Positions 25,252-34,571 of a DNA stretch of 64,000 nucleotides are shown in pieces; positions within the stretch are counted from its first letter, which is position 1, and each line of letters starts with the position of its first letter. This stretch comes from Mycolicibacterium frederiksbergense. Lineage in GTDB: Bacteria > Actinomycetota > Actinomycetes > Mycobacteriales > Mycobacteriaceae. The notes beneath the pieces were generated by a model. It was not told the origin of the DNA. It saw only the letters and a list, made by a program, of their open reading frames with translations, and did not search any database. The stretch lies in NCBI RefSeq assembly GCF_029893345.1, contig NZ_JARXVE010000001.1:1028067-1092066 (forward strand). The letters run 5' to 3'. A program made the translations under genes and the position numbers.

Positions 25252-26583
25252 GTGCTCGAGTTCGACGACATCCAGCACATCCTGCTGACCCGCACCCCGG
25301 CGATCACCGGGCGCTACGAGTTTCTGACCTTCGACACCCCGCAGGGCGGGCGGGCCTGGCTCACCGAGCTGCTGGACAAGGTGCAGTCGGCCTCGGCCGC
25401 GGTGGCCACGATGGACGAATCCGACCGCTGGGTCACGCTGGCGTTCACCTGGACCGGATTGCGGGCCCTCGGCGTCGACGAGGAGTCATTGGCCACCTTC
25501 CCGGATGCCTTCCGGCAGGGCATGGCGCGGCGCGCCTCGATCCTGGGTGACACCGGCGCGGCCGCGCCCGAACACTGGGTGGGCGGCCTGGCCGGTGACG
25601 ATCTGCATGCGATCGCGATCTTGTTCTCCCGCACCGACGAGCAGTGCCGTCGCTCAATCGAGGAGCACGACAAGCTGCTGGACCGAACCGCCGGTGTGCG
25701 CAGCCTGTCCTATCTGGACCTGAACGCGACCCCGCCGTTCAATTACGCCCACGATCACTTCGGATACCGCGATCGGCTTTCCCAACCGGTGATGAAAGGC
25801 TCCGGGGAGGAGCCGACCCCGGGTTCCGGCGATCCACTGGAACCCGGTGAGTTCATCCTTGGCTACCCCGACGAAGACGGGCCCGTCGCCAATCTGCCCA
25901 AGCCGGATGTGTTGTCCCGCAACGGTAGTTATATGGCCTACCGACGGTTGCAGGAGCACGTCGCGGTGTTTCGGGACTACATTCGGGAGCGATCGGATAC
26001 GCCCGAAGCCGAGGAGCTGCTGGCCGCGAAGTTCATGGGCCGGTGGCGCAGCGGCGCCCCCCTGGTACTGGCGCCCGACCACGACGATCCCGAGCTGGGT
26101 GCAGATCCCATGCGCAACAACGATTTCAACTACAAACAGATGGATCCGTTCGGCTACGCCTGCCCACTGGGATCACATGCGCGCCGGCTCAACCCACGGG
26201 ACACCGCGCACTACATGAACCGGCGCCGAATGATCCGGCGCGGCGCCACCTACGGCCCGGCCCTGCCCGCCGGCGCACCCGATGATGGTGTGGATCGCGG
26301 TATCGCGGCGTTCATCATCTGTGCCGATCTGGTGCGCCAGTTCGAGTTCGCGCAGAACGTCTGGATCAACGACGAGACGTTCCACGAACTGGGCAACGAG
26401 CACGACCCGATTTGCGGCACTCAGGACGGCACACTGGACTTCACTGTGCCCAAACGACCGATACGCCAGGTTCACAAGGGAATTCCGGCCTTCACCACGC
26501 TTCGCGGCGGCGCCTACTTCTTCCTGCCGGGCATGTCGGCGTTGCGCCATCTGGCCGCCGGAAGCGGCGAGACGATCTCATGA
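25252..26583 (+). CDS. DyP-type peroxidase-like haem protein
   Basis: 443 residues. DyP features: the distal motif appears as DHFGYRDRLSQP, keeping the Asp of GxxDG but with Arg instead of the last Gly; the proximal haem His is in CPLGSHARRLNPRD; the distal Arg-region reads ADLVRQFEFAQNVWIND. So haem binding is expected and peroxidase activity plausible. No Tat or Sec signal, so it is cytoplasmic unless carried by a partner. Start GTG 25252. No encapsulin gene is nearby. Confidence 0.85.
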   Translation: MLEFDDIQHILLTRTPAITGRYEFLTFDTPQGGRAWLTELLDKVQSASAAVATMDESDRWVTLAFTWTGLRALGVDEESLATFPDAFRQGMARRASILGDTGAAAPEHWVGGLAGDDLHAIAILFSRTDEQCRRSIEEHDKLLDRTAGVRSLSYLDLNATPPFNYAHDHFGYRDRLSQPVMKGSGEEPTPGSGDPLEPGEFILGYPDEDGPVANLPKPDVLSRNGSYMAYRRLQEHVAVFRDYIRERSDTPEAEELLAAKFMGRWRSGAPLVLAPDHDDPELGADPMRNNDFNYKQMDPFGYACPLGSHARRLNPRDTAHYMNRRRMIRRGATYGPALPAGAPDDGVDRGIAAFIICADLVRQFEFAQNVWINDETFHELGNEHDPICGTQDGTLDFTVPKRPIRQVHKGIPAFTTLRGGAYFFLPGMSALRHLAAGSGETIS

Positions 26584-26610
26584 CCGGCCAGTCCTGAGGC
26601 CGTATCCGCG

Positions 26611-27546
26611 CTACGGCAGCGCCGCGAGCAGACTCGGATCCATCAGAAGTGCGGGGCCGGGCGCCGGATCGACCGCAATGTGCGGCTGCTCGGTAGGCAG
26701 GTGCGGCTGCGCAGCGGGCAGGTGCGGCTGTGCAGCAGGCTCAGGCGTCTGCGGGGGCACCGGCAGAGCCGCCTGCACCACTGGGCTCGCCGTAGGCCGG
26801 GCAGCATCGACCAGGGCCACGGGTTCGACATGGTCAACGGGTCTCGCCGGTTCCGCGGGTTCGGCTGCGGATTCCCGGTGCGCCCGCTCGGCGGCCTGCG
26901 CCGAGACGGCCTCCACGCCGGACTGCGTCACCACCGGCGGTGATACGGCCACGCGCGGTATGGCGGCGGTGACGACCTGCGGTGTCCCTGCTCCGGTGAC
27001 GTCGCCGGCGCTGGCAGTCAGATTCGGTGTCGGTTCGCTGAACTGTGAACCGACCGTCAGTGTCGCCACCCCGACAGCGGCCGCGACGGCAGCGGCCGCC
27101 CGCAGCGCGCGGTACTTGGGCGGATCGGCAGGCCGATGTCTGGCGGGGATGACTGTCGGGGGGACCGCGTTGGTGGCGACGGCCTGTGCGGCGGCCCGCG
27201 CGACGCTGAGTTGGCTGTCCGCCCCGCCGGCATCGGGGCCGGCCGGTTCGGGGACGACCCGCACATCGTCGAACCCCGTGACCGCCAGCATGTGCAGCAG
27301 TTGGGTGGCCTGGTCAGCGACGTCATCGGACCAGGTCACGCCGACGGCGGTCACATCCTGGCCGCTGGATGCGGCGATGACCCGGGCACTACGCACCGCG
27401 GCCGCGGCCCGGGCGGCCAGCTGATCGGCTGCCTCGACGACGAACGCGTCGTCATCGAGCGGGGTGACCTGGCTGTCAGCGCCGCCGTCGACCAGCACCC
27501 AGGCAATGCCGCGCGCAGTCACCGACAGTCCCAGCACTGTCTTCAC
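26611..27546 (-). CDS. Mycobacterial membrane protein with Pro/Ala-rich repeat tail
   Basis: 311 residues. The N-terminal ~125 residues (VLGLSVTARGIAWVLVDG ... DVRVVPEPAG) resemble an actin-like or DUF7159-type domain found in many mycobacterial proteins (memory only). A single membrane segment (about 148-168) is followed by a Pro/Ala/Val-rich, low-complexity region with AQPHLPAAQPHLPTEQPHI repeats. Cell-envelope role probable; function unknown. Confidence 0.72.
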   Translation of the reverse strand: MKTVLGLSVTARGIAWVLVDGGADSQVTPLDDDAFVVEAADQLAARAAAAVRSARVIAASSGQDVTAVGVTWSDDVADQATQLLHMLAVTGFDDVRVVPEPAGPDAGGADSQLSVARAAAQAVATNAVPPTVIPARHRPADPPKYRALRAAAAVAAAVGVATLTVGSQFSEPTPNLTASAGDVTGAGTPQVVTAAIPRVAVSPPVVTQSGVEAVSAQAAERAHRESAAEPAEPARPVDHVEPVALVDAARPTASPVVQAALPVPPQTPEPAAQPHLPAAQPHLPTEQPHIAVDPAPGPALLMDPSLLAALP

Positions 27547-27660
27547 CCGGTGACCTCAATTCCTGTCGCGTTGCCGATGTCCGGCCGCGACGAGCATATT
27601 GCCCCCCGCCCGCATCGGCATCTCGCAGCGATGACCGGTAACCGTTGGGGCACCCAGAAT

Positions 27661-28170
27661 TCATCTGGGTTCGCTCGCCGGCTCACCGGCCAACCCCGAG
27701 ATGAGCAGTCGATGTGCTGCCGGGTCGCCGTTGAGCACGCGGCTGGACCGTCGGGTGATCTGCCACTTCCCGCCGATGCGGGCCACCTCGAAATGGTTGG
27801 CCGTGGCCCGCCACACCACATACTCACTGGCGCCGTCCGGCGTATCGCGGCGCAGCAGCAACAGGGACTCGCAGACAGCGACGGCGGAGTCACCATCAAC
27901 CGTCACCACCGCGGGTCCGAGGAAGTGACTGCAGCCCGACGCCACCAGGGCGCGGTGAGAGCGGGAGCCGACCATGGCGCGAACGTCCTCGCGACTGGCC
28001 ATCGTCCAGCCCTCGACGTCGTAGCCGCCGTCGGTCGCCCAGAGCTCGGCCGTGCCGTCGGCGTCGGCGGCGTCCACCCGCGGGCCATAGGACGCGACCA
28101 ACCGAGCGATGTCGCGTTCGTCCTCGAGCCGTTGAATCCTGACCTCTAGCGCCGCCACATCAGGGGCCAT
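27661..28170 (-). CDS. NTF2-like (SnoaL_4-type) protein
   Basis: 169 residues. ALEVRIQRLEDERDIARLVASYGPRVDAADADGTAELWATDGGYDV is the common opening of the SnoaL_4/NTF2-like family; strands AVAVCESLLLLRR and YVVWRATANHFEVARIGGKWQI finish the cone. Family members include steroid and dehydration isomerases. ATG 28170 is chosen because GGGAG lies upstream; ATG 28224 lacks one. Divergent from an SDR gene, 114 bp away, and possibly functionally linked. Confidence 0.8.
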   Translation of the reverse strand: MAPDVAALEVRIQRLEDERDIARLVASYGPRVDAADADGTAELWATDGGYDVEGWTMASREDVRAMVGSRSHRALVASGCSHFLGPAVVTVDGDSAVAVCESLLLLRRDTPDGASEYVVWRATANHFEVARIGGKWQITRRSSRVLNGDPAAHRLLISGLAGEPASEPR

Positions 28171-28284
28171 CGCCTCTCCCGGTGAACGTGCTGGTCGATC
28201 GGGTTGCGGATCGCGGCCGGTCATGATTCAGATGCTATCTTTGACCGCTAAATTCATGGACGGTCTGACCGCAGGGAGGCCATC

Positions 28285-29136
28285 ATCGGCACGTACGCAG
28301 TTACTGGGTCCGCATCCGGTATGGGGTTGCAAGCGGCCCAGCGGCTACGCGATCTGGGCCACACCGTGATCGGGGTGGATCTCAAAGAAGGTGATGTGGT
28401 TGCCGATCTGTCCACCCCGCAGGGCCGGCGGGCGGCGGGCGAGGCGGTGTTGGCGGCCTGCGGCGGCACACTCGACGGCGCCGTGCTGGCGGCCGGGCTG
28501 GGCCCGGGTCCCGGCGCTGACCGCAACCGGTTGATCGCCGAAGTCAACTTCCTCGGGGTGGTGGAACTGTTGGAGGCCTGGCGTCCCGCGCTGGCCAATG
28601 CCGACCGCGCCAAAGTCGTTGTGATTTCCAGCAATTCCACGACCACGGTGCCGATCGTCCCGGGCCGCACCATTCGGGCGCTGCTGGCGCGCGAATCCGA
28701 CAAGGCGGTGCGCTCATTGCGCCTGTTCGGCCGGAACGGCTCGGCGCTCATGTACGCCGCCTCCAAGATCGCGGTGAGCCGCTGGCTGCGGATCAACGCG
28801 GTGACCGCGGCATGGGCCGGTGCCGGCATCCGGCTCAACGCGCTGGCTCCCGGGGCGATCCTGACCCCATTGCTCGAGGCCCAGCTCGCCGATCCCCGCG
28901 AAGGCGCTGCGGTGCGCTCCTTCCCGGTGCCCATCGGCGGCTACGGCGATGCCGGCCAGCTCGCCGACTGGATGTGCTTCATGCTGTCGGATTCGGCTGA
29001 TTTCCTGTGCGGCAGTGTGGTGTTCGTCGACGGCGGCTCTGACGCCTTCTTCCGCCCGCAGGACTGGCCGAGGGCCGTGCCGCTGCGGCGGCTCCCGCAG
29101 TATCTGTGGCGGTTCAAGCGCGGCGTGCGGCACTGA
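28285..29136 (+). CDS. SDR family oxidoreductase with non-canonical ATC start
   Basis: About 283 residues. The nucleotide motif TYAVTGSASGMGLQAAQRL must lie within the protein, but the frame from the stop at 28249 to the ATG at 28321 has no ATG, GTG or TTG. AGGGAGG (28273-28279) is well placed for ATC at 28285, giving [M]GTYAVTGSASG. Catalytic Ser in VVISSNSTTT and YAASK. A steroid-type 3-alpha-hydroxysteroid dehydrogenase-like SDR by overall pattern. The next gene, an MFS transporter, starts 5 nt after its stop, so they are co-transcribed. Confidence 0.82.
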   Translation: MGTYAVTGSASGMGLQAAQRLRDLGHTVIGVDLKEGDVVADLSTPQGRRAAGEAVLAACGGTLDGAVLAAGLGPGPGADRNRLIAEVNFLGVVELLEAWRPALANADRAKVVVISSNSTTTVPIVPGRTIRALLARESDKAVRSLRLFGRNGSALMYAASKIAVSRWLRINAVTAAWAGAGIRLNALAPGAILTPLLEAQLADPREGAAVRSFPVPIGGYGDAGQLADWMCFMLSDSADFLCGSVVFVDGGSDAFFRPQDWPRAVPLRRLPQYLWRFKRGVRH

Positions 29137-29141
29137 GCGAC

Positions 29142-30440
29142 ATGGCGACACCGCTGACCACCCTGTCGTCACCGCCAAATGACGTTCACGGGCCGCGACG
29201 GGCCTGGGCCGCGGTCGCACTGCTGACTCTGGTCGGAACACTCAACTACGTCGACCGGTTCCTTCCCGCCGTCCTGGCCGAACCGATCAAACGCGACCTT
29301 GCCTTGTCGGACACCGCAATTGGGGTGATCAACGGGTTCGGTTTCCTGATCGTGTACGCGGTGCTCGGTATCTTCGTGGCCAGAATGGCCGACCGCGGCG
29401 CGTTCGGTGCGGTGATCACCGGATGTGTGACCCTCTGGGGCACCATGACCATGCTCGGCGGCGCGGTGCAGTCCGGATTTCAACTCGCACTGACCAGGGT
29501 CGGTGTCGCCGTGGGCGAGGCCGGCAGTACCCCGGCGGCACACGCCTATGTGGCCCGCAACTTCGCTCAGGACCGGCGCGCCGCGCCACTGGCGGTCCTC
29601 ACGTTCGCCATCCCGTTGGCCAGTGGCGCCAGTCTGATCGGCGGCGGTCTGTTGGCCGAAAACCTCGGCTGGCGAACGGCGTTCGTGGTGATGGGTGCGC
29701 TCAGCGTGGTGGTCGCCCCGTTGGTGCTGCTGGTGGTCGGGGCACGCCAATCGCTGCCGACAACGGTTGCCCACGAGCGCGCCGCGACGGTCAACTGGTG
29801 GGATCTGCTACGCAAACGCAGCTTCATGATCATTGTCGTCGGCACCGCGTTCGTATCCGCGGCCGGCTATTCACTGACCACCTTTGCCCCGGCCTTCCTG
29901 ATGCGGACACGCTCCATGTCGCTCAGCGCGGTCGGCCTGGAGTACGGGCTGGCCACCGGCCTGACCGGGGTGCTGGGACTACTGATCGTCGGATGGCTGG
30001 CCGACCGGCTGGCCGCGCGCGACCCGCGCTGGCTGCTGTGGATCGTGGTGGCGACGACAGGGCTGCTGCTACCGGCCTCGGTGCTGGCATTCACCGTCGA
30101 AGGCCGACTGGAATGCGTGTGGTTCCTGGCGCTGAGCTATGCCATCGGTACGTCGTACCTGGCCCCGTCCATCGCGGCTATTCACCGGCTGGTGCTGCCA
30201 GAACAACGCGCCACCGCGTCGGCGATTTTCTTGTTCTTCAACGCCATCCTGGGTTCTGTCGGCCCGTTCGTCACCGGCTTGATCAGCGACACGTTGAGCG
30301 CCGAACTCGGCGCGCAGTCGCTGGGCCGCGCGCTGCTGATCCTGGTGCCGACGCTGCAGCTGCTGGGCATGGGCTGCTATCTCGTCGCCGCGCACTGGTA
30401 TCGGCGCGACATCGTCGTCGAGGCGGCGCGCGCAGCTTAG
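29142..30440 (+). CDS. MFS transporter (spinster/ACS-like)
   Basis: 432 residues with about twelve hydrophobic segments. LLTLVGTLNYVDRFLPAVLAEPIKRDLALSDTAIG is the helix 1-2 region typical of anion:cation symporter and spinster-like MFS proteins; FVARMADRGAFG is the loop 2-3 motif and VGVAVGEAGSTPAAHAY the helix 4-5 region. It probably imports or exports the organic acid handled by the SDR five bases upstream. Substrate unknown. Confidence 0.88.
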   Translation: MATPLTTLSSPPNDVHGPRRAWAAVALLTLVGTLNYVDRFLPAVLAEPIKRDLALSDTAIGVINGFGFLIVYAVLGIFVARMADRGAFGAVITGCVTLWGTMTMLGGAVQSGFQLALTRVGVAVGEAGSTPAAHAYVARNFAQDRRAAPLAVLTFAIPLASGASLIGGGLLAENLGWRTAFVVMGALSVVVAPLVLLVVGARQSLPTTVAHERAATVNWWDLLRKRSFMIIVVGTAFVSAAGYSLTTFAPAFLMRTRSMSLSAVGLEYGLATGLTGVLGLLIVGWLADRLAARDPRWLLWIVVATTGLLLPASVLAFTVEGRLECVWFLALSYAIGTSYLAPSIAAIHRLVLPEQRATASAIFLFFNAILGSVGPFVTGLISDTLSAELGAQSLGRALLILVPTLQLLGMGCYLVAAHWYRRDIVVEAARAA

Positions 30441-30543
30441 GGCCACTCCCCGCTCCCACAGAAGTCCTGAGAAAACTCCCAACCGGCTCCCGGTGCCACG
30501 CCTAGCCAGCAATGATTGAGGTACCCGAGTCAGGAGCGGAACC

Positions 30544-32823
30544 ATGGCCACCATCGCAGCCAACGCACAGACCAGCTCGCAGTTCGGAGAGGACGTCGCG
30601 GCCACCCAGGCCTACATCGACAGCCCTCGGTTCGCGGGCATCACCCGGCTGTACTCGGCACGCCAGATCGCCGAACAGCGCGGCACGATCCCGTCGGACT
30701 ATCCGGTGGCCCGCGAGGCCGCCAGGGATTTCTATCTCTATCTCCGCGATCTGTTCGCCCAGAAGATGAGCATCACCACCTTCGGGCCGTACTCGCCAGG
30801 TCAGGCCGTGGTGATGAAACGGATGGGGATCAGAGGGATCTACCTCGGTGGATGGGCCACCTCGGCGAAGGGGTCGATCAGTGAGGATCCGGGGCCCGAC
30901 CTGGCCAGCTACCCGCTGAGCCAGGTGCCCGACGAGGCGGCCGGGCTGGTGCGAGCGCTGCTGACCGCTGACCGCAATCAGCAGTATCTGCGGCTGCGGA
31001 TGACCCCGGAACAGCGTGCCGCCACCCCGGCCGTCGATTTCCGGCCGTTCATCATTGCCGACGCCGACACCGGCCACGGTGGCGATCCCCACGTGCGCAA
31101 TCTGATCCGCCGCTTCGTCGAGTCCGGCGTGCCGGGGTATCACATCGAGGATCAGCGTCCAGGCACCAAGAAGTGCGGCCACCAGGGCGGCAAGGTGCTG
31201 GTCCCGTCGGACGAGCAGATCAAGCGGCTCAACACCGCGCGATTCCAGCTGGACATCATGCGGGTACCGGGAATCATCGTCGCGCGCACCGACGCCGAGG
31301 CGGCCAACCTGATCGACAGCCGCGCCGACGAACGCGATCAACCGTTCCTGTTGGGTGCGACGAACCTGTCGGTTCCCACCTACAAGTCCTGTTTCCTGGC
31401 GATGATGCGCCGGTTCTACGACCTGGGTGCCACCGAGCTCAACGGGCATCTGCTCTATGCGCTGCCCGCCGGTGAGTACGCCACGGCCGAGGCCTGGCTG
31501 GAACACCAGGGCATCATGGATGCGATCGCCGAGGCCGTCGCCGATCGCGGTGCCGGAGACGTGGACACGTTGTTCGACAAGGTCGAATCGGCATTCGTCG
31601 ACGCGTGGCAGGACGATGCCGGCCTGAACACCTACGGCGAGGCGGTTGCCGAAGTACTGGAGTTCCGGGACCGCGAGGGCGAGCCGGCCGCGATGAGCGC
31701 GGCCGACTGGCGCGCCTTCGCCGCCCGGGCATCGTTGTATTCGGCCCAGGAGAAGGCACGCGAGTTGGGTGCCGACGTGGCCTGGGACTGCGAGCGGGTC
31801 AAGACCCCCGAGGGCTACTACCAGGTTCGCGGCGGCATTCCGTATGCGATCGCGAAGTCGTTGGCGGCGGCGCCGTTCGCCGACATCCTCTGGATGGAGA
31901 CCAAGACCGCCGACCTCGCCGATGCCAAGCAGTTCGCCGATGCGATCCACGCCGAATACCCCGACCAAATGCTGGCCTACAACCTCTCTCCATCGTTCAA
32001 CTGGGACACCACCGGGATGACCGATGACGAGATGCGGGCCTTCCCAGAGGAACTCGGCAAGATGGGGTTCGTCTTCAATTTCATCACCTACGGCGGCCAT
32101 CAGGTCGACGGGGTGGCCTGCGAGGAGTTCGCCACCTCGCTGCGACAGGAGGGCATGCTGGCCCTGGCCCGGCTGCAACGCAAGATGCGTCTGGTCGAAT
32201 CTCCTTACCGCACACCGCAAACCCTGGTCGGTGGGCCGCGCAGCGATGCGGCGCTGGCCGCGTCGTCGGGCCGTACCGCAACCACCAAGGCCATGGGCAA
32301 GGGGTCGACGCAGCATCAGCACCTGGTGCAGACCGAGGTACCCAAGAAGCTGCTGGAGGAATGGCTGGCCATGTGGAGCGAGCACTACCAGCTCGGGGAG
32401 AACCTGCGGGTGCAGCTGCGGCCGCGGCGCGCCGGCTCCGATGTGCTCGACCTCGGCATCTATGGCAGTGGCGAGGAGCCGCTGGCCAACGTCGTGGTCG
32501 ATCCGATCAAGGACCGGCACGGCCGCAGCATCCTCACGGTGCGTGACCAGAACACGTTCGCCGAGAAGCTGCGCCAGAAGCGGCTGATGGATCTGATCCA
32601 TCTGTGGCTGATCCACCGGTTCAAGGCCGAGGTCGTCTACTACGTGACACCGACCGAGGACAACCTCTATCAGACCGAGAAGATGAAGGCCCACGGCATT
32701 TTCCGCGATGTGTATCAGGAGGTCGGCGAGATCATCGTCGGCGACGTGAATCAGGAGCGGATCGCGGAATTGCTGGCGCCCGACCGTGAAGCGCTGCGAC
32801 GATTGATCCGCAAGGAAGATTGA
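30544..32823 (+). CDS. Isocitrate lyase 2 (long ICL2 type)
   Basis: 759 residues, the long mycobacterial ICL2. The active-site lid [10 protein letters not shown] holds the catalytic Cys; [10 protein letters not shown] and the NLSPSFNWD loop are ICL signatures. The ~160-residue C-terminal domain (after about 600) is the one shown in M. tuberculosis ICL2 to bind acetyl- or propionyl-CoA and gate activity. It splits isocitrate to glyoxylate and succinate (glyoxylate shunt) and can act on 2-methylisocitrate. Intact here, unlike H37Rv where the gene is split (Rv1915/Rv1916). CAGGAG upstream of ATG 30544. Confidence 0.95.
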   Translation: MATIAANAQTSSQFGEDVAATQAYIDSPRFAGITRLYSARQIAEQRGTIPSDYPVAREAARDFYLYLRDLFAQKMSITTFGPYSPGQAVVMKRMGIRGIYLGGWATSAKGSISEDPGPDLASYPLSQVPDEAAGLVRALLTADRNQQYLRLRMTPEQRAATPAVDFRPFIIADADTGHGGDPHVRNLIRRFVESGVPGYHIEDQRPGTKKCGHQGGKVLVPSDEQIKRLNTARFQLDIMRVPGIIVARTDAEAANLIDSRADERDQPFLLGATNLSVPTYKSCFLAMMRRFYDLGATELNGHLLYALPAGEYATAEAWLEHQGIMDAIAEAVADRGAGDVDTLFDKVESAFVDAWQDDAGLNTYGEAVAEVLEFRDREGEPAAMSAADWRAFAARASLYSAQEKARELGADVAWDCERVKTPEGYYQVRGGIPYAIAKSLAAAPFADILWMETKTADLADAKQFADAIHAEYPDQMLAYNLSPSFNWDTTGMTDDEMRAFPEELGKMGFVFNFITYGGHQVDGVACEEFATSLRQEGMLALARLQRKMRLVESPYRTPQTLVGGPRSDAALAASSGRTATTKAMGKGSTQHQHLVQTEVPKKLLEEWLAMWSEHYQLGENLRVQLRPRRAGSDVLDLGIYGSGEEPLANVVVDPIKDRHGRSILTVRDQNTFAEKLRQKRLMDLIHLWLIHRFKAEVVYYVTPTEDNLYQTEKMKAHGIFRDVYQEVGEIIVGDVNQERIAELLAPDREALRRLIRKED

Positions 32824-32856
32824 CGTTAGCCAAGCTCATCAAGGAGGGCCGCAGAC

Positions 32857-33186
32857 ATGACCGACGCACCTCAACCTCGAGCCGACGGACCCGAGGGCTA
32901 CCAGTACAACCGGCCCAGCCGGCTCGGTCAGGCAGCCGCCTTGGTGGGCATTGTCGCTGGGATCCTGTTCATCGTTGCCGTCATCTTCTTCTTCGGGCTC
33001 ATCGTCGGTGCCGGCCATGGCGATCACCACTGGGGCCGTGGCATGTCCGGCGATCGGCACTCGAGCTCCTGCCCGATGATGGATCGCGACGACATGATGG
33101 GGCCCGGCGGAATGATGGGACCCGGCGGAATATTGGTGCCGGCCATGCCCGGTCCCAACACGCCGAGCCCGACACCCAGGCCCTGA
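32857..33186 (+). CDS. Small membrane protein with Met/His-rich tail
   Basis: 109 residues. AAGGAGG lies about 10 nt before ATG 32857. One membrane helix (about 25-52, LVGIVAGILFIVAVIFFFGLIVG) is followed by GHGDHHWGRG and DRDDMMGPGGMMGPGG, clusters of His and Met that could bind copper or another soft metal outside the membrane (inference), and a Pro-rich end. 33 nt after ICL2 and possibly read through from it. Confidence 0.75.
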   Translation: MTDAPQPRADGPEGYQYNRPSRLGQAAALVGIVAGILFIVAVIFFFGLIVGAGHGDHHWGRGMSGDRHSSSCPMMDRDDMMGPGGMMGPGGILVPAMPGPNTPSPTPRP

Positions 33187-33207
33187 GGTTCCCGAGGTCT
33201 TGACGGA

Positions 33208-34506
33208 TCAACCCCGCGGTTGACCCGCAGTGGCTCGCGCTGCGAGCGCCGTAACGGCAAAGCAGCCAAGCGCCGCCCAGCCGAGAGTCCCGTCAAGCCC
33301 GTTCTTCGCCATCAGAGTCAGGGCGGCACCCGCCAGGCAGATCAACACGCCGGCGGCCATCGATCGGGCGCCGGTGGCCCGGACCGAACCGTCCCACCAT
33401 GGCAGCGGGCGGTGTTCCAGGGGTGACAGCAGCCGGAAAGCCCCGGCCATGAGGACAGCGAACAGCACTGCGCGCACGGCCAGATGCGGCCAGAAGCCCG
33501 GGGCGTGCGGATCGAACGCGTCGAGGCCGACGGCGTGCAGGCTGAACGCGGCGACCGCGATCACCGGGATATGCCACAGATACAGCGTCATCGCTCCCCC
33601 ATTGCCCGTCGCGAGCACGTACCAGACCCGTGGGCGGGCCGCCCAGCGTCGGACCGGGTTTGCAAGTGCGACGAACAGGCACGACATCCACGTGCAGTGC
33701 AGCGCGAGCAGCAGAGTCGGCGGAGACACGTTGGACACCCGCTCGGTTCCGGTGACCACCAGAGACACGTCGTAAATCCCGGTGAGAGCGAGGATTACCT
33801 GCGCAGTGAAGACCGTGACCGAGAGCGCAAGGGCCGTCCGCACACCGATCAGGTGGCGGGCGTAGGCCACCCCGATCACCACCGGGATCAGCCACACGAT
33901 GATCAGATTGGCGGTACCCGCCTCCGGCGTTCCGACCGCAAATCGAATGGCGTCGACCACCCCGGCCGCACCGATCAACCCCCCGACCACCAGTGCCAGT
34001 GCCCGGCCGGTGTGCAGACGCATCAGCGCCGGCACGAAGGCGAGGGTCACCAGATAGACACCGAGGAACCACAGCAGTGCCACGCACTCACGCCCGAGCG
34101 CCGCGGCGGACGCAGCACCCATCGTCGCGTGCACCACGACCAAGACGACCGTCCACACCGCGAGGTACCAGAACACCGGCCGGCACAACCGCTGGGCACG
34201 GGCGAGCAGCCAAGCGCCCCACGGTGTGCCGGGGCGCCAACTGTAGGCACCGGCGGCCCCGCCGGCCAGGAAGAACAGCGGCATCACCTGCAGAACCCAG
34301 GTGACCGGGGCGAGTGCGGGCAGAGCGCCGAGGATGTTGCCGATCCGCACACCGCCCGAGTCGATGGTGGCCAGCAGCAGTGCGCAGTGCCCGAACATCA
34401 CCACGACCAGCGCCCCCAGCCGCGCCACATCGACGGCGCGATCACGGTCGGGCTTGGTCTGGCGGGCGACGGCGTCCGGAGACGGCACGGCCTCGTGGGT
34501 CGACAT
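33208..34506 (-). CDS. Acyltransferase 3 family membrane protein
   Basis: 432 residues, about ten hydrophobic segments. RDRAVDVARLGALVVVMFGHCALLL carries the conserved Arg/Asp and His of the acyltransferase-3 (OafA/NolL-like) family; MPLFFLAGGAAGAYSW fits helix 2-3. Such proteins acylate sugars of the cell envelope from the membrane. ATG 34506 (MSTHEAV) is preferred. It lies 65 bp after the kinase gene on the same strand. Confidence 0.85.
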   Translation of the reverse strand: MSTHEAVPSPDAVARQTKPDRDRAVDVARLGALVVVMFGHCALLLATIDSGGVRIGNILGALPALAPVTWVLQVMPLFFLAGGAAGAYSWRPGTPWGAWLLARAQRLCRPVFWYLAVWTVVLVVVHATMGAASAAALGRECVALLWFLGVYLVTLAFVPALMRLHTGRALALVVGGLIGAAGVVDAIRFAVGTPEAGTANLIIVWLIPVVIGVAYARHLIGVRTALALSVTVFTAQVILALTGIYDVSLVVTGTERVSNVSPPTLLLALHCTWMSCLFVALANPVRRWAARPRVWYVLATGNGGAMTLYLWHIPVIAVAAFSLHAVGLDAFDPHAPGFWPHLAVRAVLFAVLMAGAFRLLSPLEHRPLPWWDGSVRATGARSMAAGVLICLAGAALTLMAKNGLDGTLGWAALGCFAVTALAARATAGQPRG

Positions 34507-34571
34507 GCGTTCAGTCTGCCGCTCGGGCCAGCCATCGCGGATGCGTAGTACTACTTGTGTCCCGGTTGTGT

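Noticed and set aside
30502..32694. 730-codon minus-strand frame opposite ICL2
   Set aside because: Antisense shadow of the ICL2 gene; no start signal or recognisable domain.
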